A DNA stretch of 45,323 nucleotides from Acidilobaceae archaeon (GTDB lineage Archaea > Thermoproteota > Thermoprotei_A > Sulfolobales > Acidilobaceae), in NCBI GenBank assembly GCA_027014125.1, contig JALWEI010000012.1:1-45323 (forward strand), in the 5' to 3' direction. This document shows positions 33,529 through 42,167 of this stretch, piece after piece. Positions within the stretch are counted from its first letter, which is position 1. The number at the start of each line of letters is the position of its first letter. The position numbers and the translations under genes were made by a program. The notes under the pieces are model-generated. The model made no database searches and had not been told where the DNA came from. It saw only the letters and a list, made by a program, of their open reading frames with translations.

Positions 33529-34572
33529 GTGCCGTTCGAGAGGCCAGCGGATGCATTGCTGGAACTCCTATATCGGGAGTCTGCCTACAAGCTCGGCTCC
33601 CGCGTCTGGCTCCATAGGAGGAAGCTCTCTAGCCTAGGCTTCCAGTACCTTGCCGTTGAGGCCCTTGTTAGAGAGCATATCATATCGGAGACCGACGCCC
33701 CTAGGGGCTCCGAGGTCCATAGCACAGTTTACAGGGACAGGCTCTTCACAATATTCTACCCTCCAGGCACCTCCAGGGCTGATGCAGCGCTGACCCCGTC
33801 GAGGGATGCGGGGAGGGTGCTCTTCACCTGGAGAGACATCCAGGAGATGCTGCCCAACCCGCCCCTCCCATTATTCGTTGTAGACCTCGGCTTGAGGTTT
33901 GTGCATGTAGAGGAGGAGTTGACGAAGCTCAAGCTCCAGATAGCTATGAGCCTCTCGGTCGTGAGGGAGTACCTCTGGGATCCCCACCTGGCGCTGACAA
34001 GTGCCGAGCCCGGGTTTATGGAGTGGACCAGCGACATGATGGGCCACCACAAGGCCACGATAACCCAGAGTAAGCCCAGCGAGTTGCTCTGGGGGTTGGA
34101 TGCGGATAAGGTGATCATACTCAGACCTGACGCGCCCCAGCCCCTGACTGATGAGGATGTCGTGACGGCTGACGCCTTCCTGATAGGGGGGATAGTCGAT
34201 AAGATCCCTAGGCCTGGGCTGAGTAGGATGCTGGACAACCTTGTCCCCTGGGGTGTTCCGCGTAGGCTGGAGTTGAGGGGCTCTATACTAGGGGTTCCCG
34301 AGAGGATAAACAGGATAATCGAGATACTCCTGAAGGCTAGGTATACGTACCACGGTGATGTGGAGAGGGCTATACTATCCACGATGACTAGGAGGGATGT
34401 AGTGTCGAGGGTGTATGGGGAGATCGTGAGGGCCTCCCAGGGCAGGGGAAGGGTCGACTGGGACCTTTACCGGGAGCTGAGGAGGTGGCTCCCGGTCAGG
34501 AAGAAGGACTTCCTGGAGGCGGCTAGGAAGGCTAAGGTTGAGGTGACGGGGGTGGAGCCTGTTGAGGATTAG
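33529..34572 (+). CDS. tRNA position-9 methyltransferase Trm10 (SPOUT family)
   Basis: Archaeal Trm10 homologue that methylates N1 of purine 9 in tRNA (m1G9 and/or m1A9). The central SPOUT domain has FVVDLGLRFVHVEEELTKLKLQI, then DADKVIILRPDAP, followed by TADAFLIGGIVDKIPRPGLSRML, which is the S-adenosylmethionine-binding knot (GGIVD is diagnostic). N- and C-terminal extensions bring it to 347 aa as in Sulfolobus and Thermococcus relatives. Whether it acts on G, A or both cannot be read from sequence. The TTG/GTG-type start is 12 bases after the rnhB stop, and its end overlaps the next gene by 11 bases. Confidence 0.87.
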   Translation: MPFERPADALLELLYRESAYKLGSRVWLHRRKLSSLGFQYLAVEALVREHIISETDAPRGSEVHSTVYRDRLFTIFYPPGTSRADAALTPSRDAGRVLFTWRDIQEMLPNPPLPLFVVDLGLRFVHVEEELTKLKLQIAMSLSVVREYLWDPHLALTSAEPGFMEWTSDMMGHHKATITQSKPSELLWGLDADKVIILRPDAPQPLTDEDVVTADAFLIGGIVDKIPRPGLSRMLDNLVPWGVPRRLELRGSILGVPERINRIIEILLKARYTYHGDVERAILSTMTRRDVVSRVYGEIVRASQGRGRVDWDLYRELRRWLPVRKKDFLEAARKAKVEVTGVEPVED

Positions 34573-35440
34573 GGTTATCGCTGCTGATAGTATGGGGGTT
34601 AGGAGTATAGCCACCGTGGTGGAGGCCTGTGGCTACGTTGTGGGTATAGACCTGGGCGCCGCGTTGGGGCCTAGGCGTTATGGGCTCCCGCCGCACCCCG
34701 TGGAGCTGAGGAGGCTTGAGGAGTCTCTGGACAGGGTCTATAGATGGATACTTGATAGTGATATAGTCGTGATCACCCACTACCACTATGACCACTACGT
34801 TAGGGATAGGCCGGACCTGTATAAGGGTAAGGTCCTGCTTGTTAAGAACCCTGTTAGCGATATAAACAGGAGTCAGAGGCTAAGGTCGTATAGGTTTCTT
34901 CGTAAGAATGGTGTTGAGGACCTTGCTCGGGTGCGTTATGCCGATGGCTCCTCATTCAGGTTTGGCAGGCTTGAGATAACGTTCTCCAAGCCTCTCTGGC
35001 ATGGTGAGGAGGGCACTAGGCTTGGAAAGGTCCTTATGGTGCTGGTTAGGTGTGAGGGTGAATCGTTTGTCTTTGCCAGTGATGTTCAGGGGCCTATGAA
35101 TAGCGAGGCTCTGGAGGTCCTAAAGTCGTGGAGGGGTGATGTGGTTCTGATGGATGGACCCCCTACCTACTTTGCCGGGTATAAGGTTAGTAGGGAGTCT
35201 GTTGATAGGGGGTTGGAGTATATGTTGGAGCTGGTTTCCGAGGCTAGGCCTAGGACCTTGATAGTGGATCACCACCTTGTTAGGGATTTGGAGTATAGGA
35301 GCCTGCTTTCGAGGCACCTGGAGGCGGCATCTAGGGTGGGGGTTAGGCTTGTCTCTGCCGCCGAGTTTATGGGTGTTCGTGAGGAGCCTTTGGAGGCTAT
35401 GCGTAGGTATTTGTGGCGTTCAGGGGCTTCTGAGGCTTGA
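34562..35440 (+). CDS. UPF0282-type metallo-beta-lactamase-fold hydrolase
   Basis: A 292-residue protein of the metallo-beta-lactamase superfamily. The metal motif is THYHYDHY (H73, H75, D77, H78); further ligands are probably in KPLWHGEEG and FASDVQGP, with a terminal histidine in IVDHHLVRD. It matches the archaeal UPF0282 family, which has no established substrate; related folds include RNases and lipid hydrolases. Its operon with RNase HII and Trm10 makes a nucleic-acid role conceivable, which is inference. The start overlaps trm10 by 11 bases; the end overlaps the convergent ASCH gene by 21 bases. Confidence 0.85.
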   Translation: MRIRVIAADSMGVRSIATVVEACGYVVGIDLGAALGPRRYGLPPHPVELRRLEESLDRVYRWILDSDIVVITHYHYDHYVRDRPDLYKGKVLLVKNPVSDINRSQRLRSYRFLRKNGVEDLARVRYADGSSFRFGRLEITFSKPLWHGEEGTRLGKVLMVLVRCEGESFVFASDVQGPMNSEALEVLKSWRGDVVLMDGPPTYFAGYKVSRESVDRGLEYMLELVSEARPRTLIVDHHLVRDLEYRSLLSRHLEAASRVGVRLVSAAEFMGVREEPLEAMRRYLWRSGASEA

Positions 35441-35878
35441 TCTTAGCTTTTTTATAACTAGCTCGTATATGGGGTCTCCCTCTCTGAGGGCTTTGTAGCT
35501 GAATGGAGGCATCCATCCTGGTATGATCCTTCTTATCTCCTCTAATGTGACCTGCCTCTGGTATGGTGTTGGGTCTCTCACCTCTAGCGCCATTGCCTGT
35601 TTTGCTCCCCTGATGTAGAACCATGCGTCCTCTCCTATCCCTGTGCCTGGCTGCCTTACGATCTCCCATACCCTCTCGGGGGTTGCCCTTATGACTCTGC
35701 CGACCCTGAACTCTCCTATTATTCCCTTGATCTGCCCGCTGGCGTATACAACTATTATGCTGCCCTCTTCTATGGTTGGGGCTCCTGATAGCTTCCTTAG
35801 CTCGTATTTCTTCTTCCCGGCGAATATTGCTCTGGCGTATTTAGGCCGTATGCTCATGAGGTATATGTCCTCTATCAA
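35420..35878 (-). CDS. ASCH (PUA-like) domain protein
   Basis: A 152-residue protein. YLMSIRPKYARAIFAGKKKYELRK at the N-terminus, then VVYASGQIKGIIGEFRVGRVI and a WFY...KQAMALEV segment form the ASCH beta-barrel, a PUA relative likely to bind RNA or modified nucleotides. Archaeal ASCH proteins include RNases and possible translation regulators; no specific role can be set. Start TTG 35876-35878, with GGGTG (35887-35891) eight bases upstream and a TATA box (AAAAATATAATA) at 35928-35939. Confidence 0.85.
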   Translation of the reverse strand: MIEDIYLMSIRPKYARAIFAGKKKYELRKLSGAPTIEEGSIIVVYASGQIKGIIGEFRVGRVIRATPERVWEIVRQPGTGIGEDAWFYIRGAKQAMALEVRDPTPYQRQVTLEEIRRIIPGWMPPFSYKALREGDPIYELVIKKLRSSLRSP

Positions 35879-35927
35879 CTGTGTTGCACCCTGCCCTCCT
35901 TTAGCCTAGGCTATGACACCCGAGTAG

Positions 35928-35939
35928 TATTATATTTTT
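35928..35939 (-). promoter_or_regulatory. TATA box of the ASCH gene
   Basis: AAAAATATAATA on the minus strand; predicted start near 35905, ahead of the GGGTG site at 35887-35891. Confidence 0.6.
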
Positions 35940-35979
35940 GGATCGTGTTTTCCACGTTTACGTGTTCTGTTTTAGGGTG

Positions 35980-37014
35980 TTATTTATCTATTATTAGTAT
36001 TTTAGTGTACTCGTCTGGTTTTAGCTTCATTGTTATTGATGTTAGTATTGTATTCACGTCCTCCACCTCGATCCTGATCATTGCTGCTGCGGCTGCTACT
36101 ATGGCTGGGGTGAAGGGGTAGCTCTCGAAGGCTGCCCTTATAGCGGATTTCAGGGCCATCCTGCTGGTCCTCCTTATTGATGCTAGTATTTCTCCTATGT
36201 TGCCTCCCTCTAGCTTCACGTACTTGAAGGCGTCTCTGATTGATGCTGCGAGGTCCTCTGGTACTGCCTCTCTATCATATGCCTGTTTCAGCTGTGCAAC
36301 GTCCAGCCCGCACCTCTTGGCGGGAGTGATTAGCTGCTCGACCAGCTTGGAGTCTATCCCGCCTACCTTGGCTTGGATGAGGGATTGGGCTACGCGCTGC
36401 TCGACTATGGTGCATATTATCCTGTGTAGCGCGCCTGCTTGCCTGTTCTCGTCTAGCTGGGCTGTATACATGTCTAGGCTACCGTAGAGGTGGGCCCATG
36501 ATACTAGCATGGGGTTCCTGGTTTCCCTGTAGATCTTGTCGGCTAGTGCTAGGTACTTGTGGGCCCAGGTCCCCTCTAGTGCCTCTATGAACCTGGTGTG
36601 GCTTGCTAGTGCCTCTGGGTCTTGGGTTAGCCTGCGTAGTAGGCTGCCCTCTACGTGGTAGCTGGGTAGCTCTTGCAGGCCGGGCGATCCTACTATGACC
36701 CTCTGTAGGGCTGTGAGTATGTCTCTGAGCTCGTAGTCTCTCCTGAACGCAACTACTATCTCGGCCCCCGCTGGCGGTGAGGCCTTCTCCAGCTTTTCTA
36801 GGATCCTTATGAAGGCGGCTTCAAGCTGTCTTGTTGCCTCCTCTATTGTAGGTGCCTCTGAGGCTTGGGTGTATAGTGAGTCCCTTAGCTGTGCGACCGC
36901 GTCTTTGAAGTCTGGGGTTGCGATCATCTCCTTGATCTTGTCTGGTGTTAGTAGGGCTGATTTGAGTATCCTAGCCTTGGGTACTACTTGCGCGTAGCTT
37001 GCCGGTCCTCCCAA
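35980..37014 (-). CDS. atpC: A-type ATP synthase subunit C (V-ATPase d homologue)
   Basis: Central-stalk connector linking the rotor ring to the A1 head of the archaeal ATP synthase. The 344-aa all-helical sequence has the family features: YAQVVPKARILKSALLTPDKIKEM, RDYELRDILTALQRV, LEGTWAHKYLALADKIYRE and RNPMLVSWAHLYGSLDMYTAQ. In many archaea the A-ATPase genes form one operon (H-I-K-E-C-F-A-B-D); here only C and a stalk subunit are together, so the rest is elsewhere. Start TTG 37012-37014, overlapping the ribosome binding site zone within the previous gene, whose stop is two bases upstream. Confidence 0.85.
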   Translation of the reverse strand: MGGPASYAQVVPKARILKSALLTPDKIKEMIATPDFKDAVAQLRDSLYTQASEAPTIEEATRQLEAAFIRILEKLEKASPPAGAEIVVAFRRDYELRDILTALQRVIVGSPGLQELPSYHVEGSLLRRLTQDPEALASHTRFIEALEGTWAHKYLALADKIYRETRNPMLVSWAHLYGSLDMYTAQLDENRQAGALHRIICTIVEQRVAQSLIQAKVGGIDSKLVEQLITPAKRCGLDVAQLKQAYDREAVPEDLAASIRDAFKYVKLEGGNIGEILASIRRTSRMALKSAIRAAFESYPFTPAIVAAAAAMIRIEVEDVNTILTSITMKLKPDEYTKILIIDK

Positions 37015-37016
37015 GG

Positions 37017-37355
37017 CTAGACCCCACCTAGTATAGCCTTTATCTCTGCCACTAGCTGCTTGACCGCGTCATCCATGAATGCCTCTGCCCTTGCCTTGAG
37101 TGATGCCACCTCTTCCTCGATCTTCTTCTTGTACTCCTCCTCGAGCCTCTTGGACTCCTCTTCCACCCTCTTCCTCGCCTCTTCCACGGCTTGCAGTGTT
37201 ACTATGTCTACATCATTCTTTATCTCCCTGGCTAGCATGTCGCCTAGCCTGACTACCTCGTTTGCCTTGCCCCTGGCCTCGTCCTCCAGCCTCTTTAGCT
37301 CTGACTCTAGCCATGTGACGGCCTCTGCTAGTTTTGCCACTGGCGAGCTCTGCAT
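37017..37355 (-). CDS. A-type ATP synthase peripheral-stalk subunit H-like (coiled coil)
   Basis: A 112-residue protein that is one long heptad coiled coil (from about residue 10 to 90, with runs such as EEARKRVEEESKRLEEEYKKK), ending in a short helix LVAEIKAILGGV. This is the pattern of subunit H (AhaH), which pairs with subunit E in the peripheral stalk. The next gene is subunit C. ATG 37355 is preferred over GTG 37364 since GGGTG lies six bases upstream; a TATA element (CATAAAAT) is at 37398-37405. Confidence 0.8.
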   Translation of the reverse strand: MQSSPVAKLAEAVTWLESELKRLEDEARGKANEVVRLGDMLAREIKNDVDIVTLQAVEEARKRVEEESKRLEEEYKKKIEEEVASLKARAEAFMDDAVKQLVAEIKAILGGV

Positions 37356-37397
37356 CGCCTGCACCCTCCCCGAGGGTTGGTATGCCTAGGTGCTAGG

Positions 37398-37405
37398 ATT
37401 TTATG
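37398..37405 (-). promoter_or_regulatory. TATA box of the ATPase H-C unit
   Basis: CATAAAAT on the minus strand, about 45 bases from ATG 37355; the transcript would begin near 37,375, close to the GGGAGGGTG ribosome binding site. Confidence 0.5.
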
Positions 37406-37478
37406 GGTAGTGGGGATTCCTGGGGGTCAGGCTAGGGTGGGGTCCTCACCCCCCTTGGGTCGGTCCCAAAGGTCTTCA

Positions 37479-39992
37479 TCACCCCTCTCCTGGCAGCTCG
37501 TCTAGCTCTACCCCAACAGGGTCTTCCTGGCTCATCCCGTAGTAGTGGGCTGCCATTTTCCTTATAGCCTCTTTTAGGCCTACCATGACCTTGTAGGTCC
37601 TTACTCCAAGCTCCTCGGCCACCTCATCCCATGTCTTGCCCTGGAGGACCTTTGCCGTTATGATCCATCTTTCCATGCTGGTTAGTGGGGGCCTTTCTCC
37701 CGGCTCCTGGATCCAGTAGGCCCTTGCTAGCTCGTTTATTATGTCGGTTGCCGCCTCGTACGTCATGGGGCCCCAGTTGTATACCCATAGCCTGTCCAGT
37801 TGTATCCTTGTGAGCATTGGCTTGTAGCCTGGCTCTATGCCTGGAGGTTCTTGGTCTAGGATCATCATTGCTATCTCGGTCTCGAGGTCGCTGTACGTGT
37901 CGTAGAGGCTGTGTAGTAGCCTCTTCTTGAACTCCCTGCTCGATACTTCTATAGCCTTCTTCGCCCTCTGCTTTATCGGCTTCATGACTAGGGTGGTGTA
38001 CTCCCCGCTGACCGGGTTCCTGTCGGGGCTGAGGTGGAGTGATACGAACCCGTTCTTGAGCCAGAATCTTAGTAGTTGCTCGTTCACGCCGAAGCCCGAG
38101 CCTAGCCAGTCGTGGCCCTTCTCTATGCTCTCTTTATATAGTTCTTGTAGTAGCCTTGACCCGGCCCCGCGCCCCTGTACCTCGGGGTGCGTTGCTATCC
38201 TGACTATCCTCCACCCTATCATTCTGCCATACTCTTTTATCCTAGAGTGCTTGAGCATCCTGTCTGGTATAATGTTTCCTGCTATCTTCTCCCCCCTCAG
38301 CAGCCTGTCTATAAGCTCCTCGTCTAGTCCTCCCTCGAGTGCTACTTGCGCCGCCGACACTATCTTCCCCTTTGTCATGGTTCTGACTGCCCTTATGCTG
38401 TGGTGTGGCGCGTCTGCTAGCATGCCTAGGTCGTCTGGCTCGTTCCTGTAGTGGGCTAGGACGTATATGCCAAATAGTTGCCTGAGCGTCTGCTCGCCCT
38501 CTGGGCTGAATAGCCAGTATGGGTCCAGTTGTAGGTATTCCAGTCTCCCCTCGTCTATGTCCTTCTTGTCCTCTTCATCAAGCTCGGCCGGCTCGGCGTC
38601 TAGTAGTAGGACGTCGAATAGCCACTTCTCGACGGGGTCGTCTTCAGCGTACCGTATCGGCTCCTTCATGGATATGGTCTCTAGTATTGTTGTCTTGCTC
38701 TCCTTTATCGCCTTGAGGAACCTTATGCTGAAGCCTCTCCCCGCCCCCTCGTAGCCGTGTATGGTGGCCGCGAATACTATCCTCCTGTGGCTCCTCCATA
38801 TCTTGTGGAGGAGCGGGACGTGTATCCCGCTGGCTTCGTCAACGGCCACAATGTCTGCCTGCATCTTCGGCACCACCGCGGGCTCCCAGTATTCTAGGCT
38901 GAATCCCTTGCCCTGGATCTCTAGGATCATGTCGCCCCTCTTCACGGGCCTGGGTGATAGTTGCAGGGTCTCGGCGGCCTTTAGGGCGAGGTCCATTAGG
39001 CTCTGCACGTTGCTTAGGCTGGGCGCTGTTACTATTATCCTGACCTTGTGCTTCACCTTGCCTAGCTCCCGGGCTAGGCCTACTAGTCCTATGCCTACAG
39101 CACAGCTCTTGCCTCTGCCCCTGTCTGCTGTTACCACTAGTACCTTCTTCTTCCCCCTGGGTGGCTTCTCGTAGAAGCTCTCTATCCTCTTTATGACCTC
39201 TACCTGGTCCTGTGTTAGGGCTAGCTTGTAGAGGTCCTCGGGGAAGAGCCTCTTCTGTGGTATCTTTATGCCCTGCCTCTTCTTGGGCTTGACCTTTGCT
39301 GGGGGGTCCCCGCTTATCATGCTCCCCTCGTCTGCGTCGTATACGAATATTGACTCGTTGTGTTCTATCAGCTTCCTCTTGAACCATGTTATGAATATGT
39401 GTCTCGGCTCGTTGAAGCCAGGGACTAGGAGGTTCTGCTTGAATAGTGTGAGGGCCTTGTCCCATTCTTGCCATGGGGGTGCTTGTAGTACTATGAATCC
39501 TCCGCCCTCTACTACCCCTATCAGCCTGCCGACGTCGTTTGGCTTCAGGTCGTTGGTTAGGTCTAGTACCAGGGCTTGGAATGTTGTGCCTAGGTACTTC
39601 TCGCTCTCCTCATACCTGGCCGTGGTCTGTTCTAGGAGGCTCGCCTTCTCCTTTATGCTCCTCTTGACTATCTCCTTCCTAAGCCGCGCGTCATCGAACT
39701 CGTCGTGGAAGAAGTATGCTAGCTTGAGCTGCCTCCTGCCTGCCGTCCTCCTGTAGACCTTCTCGTAGTATAGTAGGGCTCTAGCCGTTACCGCCCCCAC
39801 TACTCGGGGGTCTCCTCCTGATACTAGTAGCATCGTCCTGTGCCTTGACTGTATCCCTGCCTTTATGGCCCTGCCTACCTTCCTTAGCATGCGTAGTGCC
39901 TTGTTGCCTGCTACCTTGTCTAGCCTCTTTACGACCTCTAGGGCCTCCTCCTCTATCTCGGCCCTGCTCCTCCTCCCCTCTACGGCCTCCAC
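37479..39992 (-). CDS. tmcA: tRNA/rRNA cytidine acetyltransferase (TmcA / Nat10 / Kre33 family)
   Basis: ATP-dependent acetyltransferase that makes N4-acetylcytidine (ac4C) in RNA, a modification abundant and heat-protective in hyperthermophiles. Order in 837 aa: an N-terminal DUF1726-type domain (LLVSGGDPRVVGAVTARALLYY), a RecA-like helicase domain with Walker A ADRGRGKS (289-296) and Walker B/DEAS (385-388, ADIVAVDEASGIHVP), then a GNAT domain (RIVRIATHPEVQGRGAGSRLLQ, about 600-620), and a C-terminal tRNA-binding tail. Length and motifs are normal. In archaea with a single homologue it can modify rRNA and mRNA as well as tRNA. Upstream on the same strand is trmI, another tRNA modification gene. 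Confidence 0.94.
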   Translation of the reverse strand: MEAVEGRRSRAEIEEEALEVVKRLDKVAGNKALRMLRKVGRAIKAGIQSRHRTMLLVSGGDPRVVGAVTARALLYYEKVYRRTAGRRQLKLAYFFHDEFDDARLRKEIVKRSIKEKASLLEQTTARYEESEKYLGTTFQALVLDLTNDLKPNDVGRLIGVVEGGGFIVLQAPPWQEWDKALTLFKQNLLVPGFNEPRHIFITWFKRKLIEHNESIFVYDADEGSMISGDPPAKVKPKKRQGIKIPQKRLFPEDLYKLALTQDQVEVIKRIESFYEKPPRGKKKVLVVTADRGRGKSCAVGIGLVGLARELGKVKHKVRIIVTAPSLSNVQSLMDLALKAAETLQLSPRPVKRGDMILEIQGKGFSLEYWEPAVVPKMQADIVAVDEASGIHVPLLHKIWRSHRRIVFAATIHGYEGAGRGFSIRFLKAIKESKTTILETISMKEPIRYAEDDPVEKWLFDVLLLDAEPAELDEEDKKDIDEGRLEYLQLDPYWLFSPEGEQTLRQLFGIYVLAHYRNEPDDLGMLADAPHHSIRAVRTMTKGKIVSAAQVALEGGLDEELIDRLLRGEKIAGNIIPDRMLKHSRIKEYGRMIGWRIVRIATHPEVQGRGAGSRLLQELYKESIEKGHDWLGSGFGVNEQLLRFWLKNGFVSLHLSPDRNPVSGEYTTLVMKPIKQRAKKAIEVSSREFKKRLLHSLYDTYSDLETEIAMMILDQEPPGIEPGYKPMLTRIQLDRLWVYNWGPMTYEAATDIINELARAYWIQEPGERPPLTSMERWIITAKVLQGKTWDEVAEELGVRTYKVMVGLKEAIRKMAAHYYGMSQEDPVGVELDELPGEG

Positions 39993-40035
39993 GGCCTAGA
40001 ACCCGTGTGCCAGCTTGGTATTGGGTGGGGGTTAA

Positions 40036-40827
40036 TTACTGGCTTATGGCTGCTAGCCTCCTTAGGAGTATTATGAATCCTGTGAAGCCTATCATCTTGA
40101 CCTCGGGCCTAACCGCGCCTGGAGTTGGCTCTAGCCTCCTCTCCAGGATCTCGCCTGCGTATGTCACAACCCATTTTTCCCTGTCCATCCTGGAGAGTAG
40201 CTTGTCCACCTGGTTGTATGTGGGGACGAATACTACTAGGGGTGCGGAGGGGTTTAGGCTGTTGTAGAGGTTGTCGAGCGCTGCCCAGGGGTCTGGCATG
40301 TCTAGGAACCCGGCGTCTAGCCCCTGGGGTAGGGTGTGGCTCCTCACATCCCCCTCGACAAGCTCGACGCACCCCTCGGGTATCCCGGCTAGCTCGAGGT
40401 TCCTCCTTGCCTCCTCTAGGTTCTCCCTTTTGAGGTCTAGCGTGTATACCCTCCCTCCGGGGCATACCGCGGCTGCTAGGACTGTTGTGAGGAACCCGCT
40501 TCCTGTGCCAGCCTCTACTACCCTCATGCCCCTCCTGAGACCTGCTAGTAGCTGGATCACTCCCAGGTCCTTGGGGTAGATCACTTGCGTGGCCCTGCGG
40601 TAGAACCCCTCCATGACCTCTGCCAGTGTTGGCTTGAGAAGGTGTATCCTTCCGAGCCTAGTCTCTATGACTGACCCCCAGGCTGACCCGACTAGCCTGT
40701 CGCCCCTTACAATACCTGCTATTGTGTGGTATACCAGGCCCTTCCTGGCCTGGACGTAATAGCTCCTCCTCTTGGAGCCGCTCACCACGGCCATGTGGAC
40801 TAGGTCTCCCTCACCTATTGTATCCAC
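40036..40827 (-). CDS. trmI: tRNA (adenine-57/58-N1)-methyltransferase TrmI
   Basis: Forms m1A at position 57/58 in the T-loop of tRNA. The N-terminal beta domain (GDLVHMAVVSG, RRSYYVQARKG) precedes a class I methyltransferase with RRATQVIYPKDLGVIQLLAG, SAM motif I VVEAGTGSGFLTTVLA, and LDMPDPWAALDN, all standard for TrmI/Trm61. The frame is open to ATG 40878, but GTG 40827 has GGGTG (40835-40839) seven bases upstream and lies correctly behind the TATA element at 40859-40868, giving 263 aa. Divergent from the lysine methyltransferase gene. Confidence 0.92.
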   Translation of the reverse strand: MDTIGEGDLVHMAVVSGSKRRSYYVQARKGLVYHTIAGIVRGDRLVGSAWGSVIETRLGRIHLLKPTLAEVMEGFYRRATQVIYPKDLGVIQLLAGLRRGMRVVEAGTGSGFLTTVLAAAVCPGGRVYTLDLKRENLEEARRNLELAGIPEGCVELVEGDVRSHTLPQGLDAGFLDMPDPWAALDNLYNSLNPSAPLVVFVPTYNQVDKLLSRMDREKWVVTYAGEILERRLEPTPGAVRPEVKMIGFTGFIILLRRLAAISQ

Positions 40828-40858
40828 CCGCCTACACCCATTGGGGCTGGTGGGCCCG

Positions 40859-40868
40859 TATAGAATAA
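40859..40868 (+). promoter_or_regulatory. Shared core promoter element for trmI (minus) and the lysine methyltransferase (plus)
   Basis: TATAGAATAA on the plus strand, TTATTCTATA on the minus strand. It lies 34 bases before ATG 40893 and about 32 bases before GTG 40827, so one AT-rich element could serve both directions. Confidence 0.5.
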
Positions 40869-40892
40869 GAGGCGCCATGCCGCCATCACTGT

Positions 40893-41468
40893 ATGAATAT
40901 GGATAGCCCGACGGTGTATCGAGGCATGGAGGGCTTCAACCCTGACGGTATAGATAGGGAGCTGAGGTGGATTGCGTTGGCGTTTGGAGGAGTATCTGTC
41001 CCCTTTGTCCCTACAAGGGATGAGACGCTGGAGCTCGTCTTCGAGGCCCTCCGGCTGGGGGAGGGAGACGTCTTCTACGACCTGGGGTGTGGTAACGGGA
41101 AGGTTGTGGTTGAGGCCGCACGGAGGTTTCCGATCGAGAAGGCCGTGTGTGTCGAGGCTAGGAGGGAGCTAATAGAGGAGGCTAGGGAGAGGGCTACTAA
41201 CGCTGGCGTCGCTGATAAGGTGGAGTTTATACACGGGGACATGTTTAAGGTCGATATAAGCAGGGCTACCGCGGTCTACATGTATCTCCTAACCAGCGTT
41301 AATGAGGCCCTGAAGCCTAAGCTTGAGAAGGAGCTGAGGCCCGGGGCAAGGGTAGTCACGCTGGACTTCCAGATACCCGGCTGGAGGCCGGTGAGGGTTG
41401 TGGGTGAGAGGGCTGGTTGGCAGAAGACTGTTTATGTGTACGTGATCGGCGAGTCCAATAGGAGGTAG
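40893..41468 (+). CDS. Protein-lysine methyltransferase, aKMT type (DOT1-like fold)
   Basis: Class I SAM methyltransferase resembling the broad-specificity crenarchaeal lysine methyltransferase aKMT/aKMT4, which monomethylates lysines on many proteins including chromatin proteins. Motif I is FYDLGCGNGKVVVEA (about residues 61-75), with AVCVEARRELIEEA as motif II and, near the end, LLTSVNEALKPKLEKELRPGARVV, which is strikingly like aKMT. The N-terminal VPFVPTRDETLELVFEALRL is also shared. It is 191 aa, slightly longer at the N-terminus than the approximately 160-aa Sulfolobus form. The transcript is probably near-leaderless. The aldolase gene follows after 6 bases. Confidence 0.87.
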   Translation: MNMDSPTVYRGMEGFNPDGIDRELRWIALAFGGVSVPFVPTRDETLELVFEALRLGEGDVFYDLGCGNGKVVVEAARRFPIEKAVCVEARRELIEEARERATNAGVADKVEFIHGDMFKVDISRATAVYMYLLTSVNEALKPKLEKELRPGARVVTLDFQIPGWRPVRVVGERAGWQKTVYVYVIGESNRR

Positions 41469-41474
41469 CTAGGA

Positions 41475-42044
41475 TTGTGGGGGGACCCGAGGGAGGACCT
41501 GGCGGCGGTGATGCGCCTCCTCTACTCTCGCGGCCTTGTCCAGGTTAGGGGAGGGAATGCGAGTATAGTTGATAGGGGCCGCGGCCTGGTGTATATAACC
41601 CCCACTGGGGTGCCAAGGCACCTAGTCTCCCCCAGCGATATAGCGGTGATAACCCTTGAGGGGGAGGTTGTCGAGGGTAGGCCTAGTAGCGAGTGGAGGA
41701 TGCACGTGGCTATATACAAGGAGGTGGGGGAGGCTGCGGCGGTTGTCCATGCTCATCCTCCCCATGCGATAGCCGCGGGGGAGTTGGGTGGCCTTGATAC
41801 TTCCCTTACCACAGAGGCTGGCTATAATATCTCGTGTATAACCCTGGTCCCGCCCCTACCCCCGGGTACATGGGGTCTTGCCGAGTCCGTTGCTAGGGGC
41901 ATGGCTAGGAGTGGGTGCAATGTTGCTATCATGAGGAGGCATGGTGTTGTGGCTTATAGTGCTAAGACTGTCTACCATGCGCTCGACGCCGTGGAGGCGG
42001 TGGAGGACCTGGCTAAGATACATTTTCTCACTAGGAGGCTCTAG
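41475..42044 (+). CDS. Class II aldolase/adducin family protein (fuculose-phosphate aldolase-like)
   Basis: A zinc-dependent aldolase-family protein of 189 aa. Ligand His92 and His94 are in VVHAHPPHA and His156 in MRRHGVVAY; acidic E73 in SSEWRMH is the catalytic position. GNASIVDRGRGLVYITPTGV near the N-terminus is the phosphate-binding region. Relatives include fuculose- and ribulose-phosphate aldolases and methylthioribulose-phosphate dehydratase (MtnB); sequence alone does not choose. TTG 41475 has GGAGGT eight bases upstream. Probably cotranscribed with the lysine methyltransferase, without an obvious functional link. Confidence 0.87.
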   Translation: MWGDPREDLAAVMRLLYSRGLVQVRGGNASIVDRGRGLVYITPTGVPRHLVSPSDIAVITLEGEVVEGRPSSEWRMHVAIYKEVGEAAAVVHAHPPHAIAAGELGGLDTSLTTEAGYNISCITLVPPLPPGTWGLAESVARGMARSGCNVAIMRRHGVVAYSAKTVYHALDAVEAVEDLAKIHFLTRRL

Positions 42045-42111
42045 CCTCCCCTGACACCTTACCAACCCTTATATACACTAGCCCCTGGTACATATATATT
42101 TATATATACTT

Positions 42112-42133
42112 GCTTATATTATATCTTATAAGC
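42112..42133. repeat. Imperfectly spaced palindrome GCTTATA-N8-TATAAGC
   Basis: Seven-base arms around eight bases, upstream of the TATA box at 42159. It could be a regulator binding site for the small ORF at 42223; the HTH protein encoded downstream is one candidate binder (inference). Confidence 0.45.
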
Positions 42134-42158
42134 TAGATCGATGTAGAATAACGCTTCA

Positions 42159-42167
42159 TTATAAAAG
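42159..42167 (+). promoter_or_regulatory. TATA box of the small ORF at 42223
   Basis: TTATAAAAG, giving a predicted transcript start near 42186 and a leader of about 37 bases that contains the GAGGTGAA ribosome binding site (42211-42218). Confidence 0.6.

Noticed and set aside
38839-39474. 211-codon antisense-type open frame within tmcA
   Set aside because: Charged, low-complexity shadow of tmcA in a different frame without start signals.
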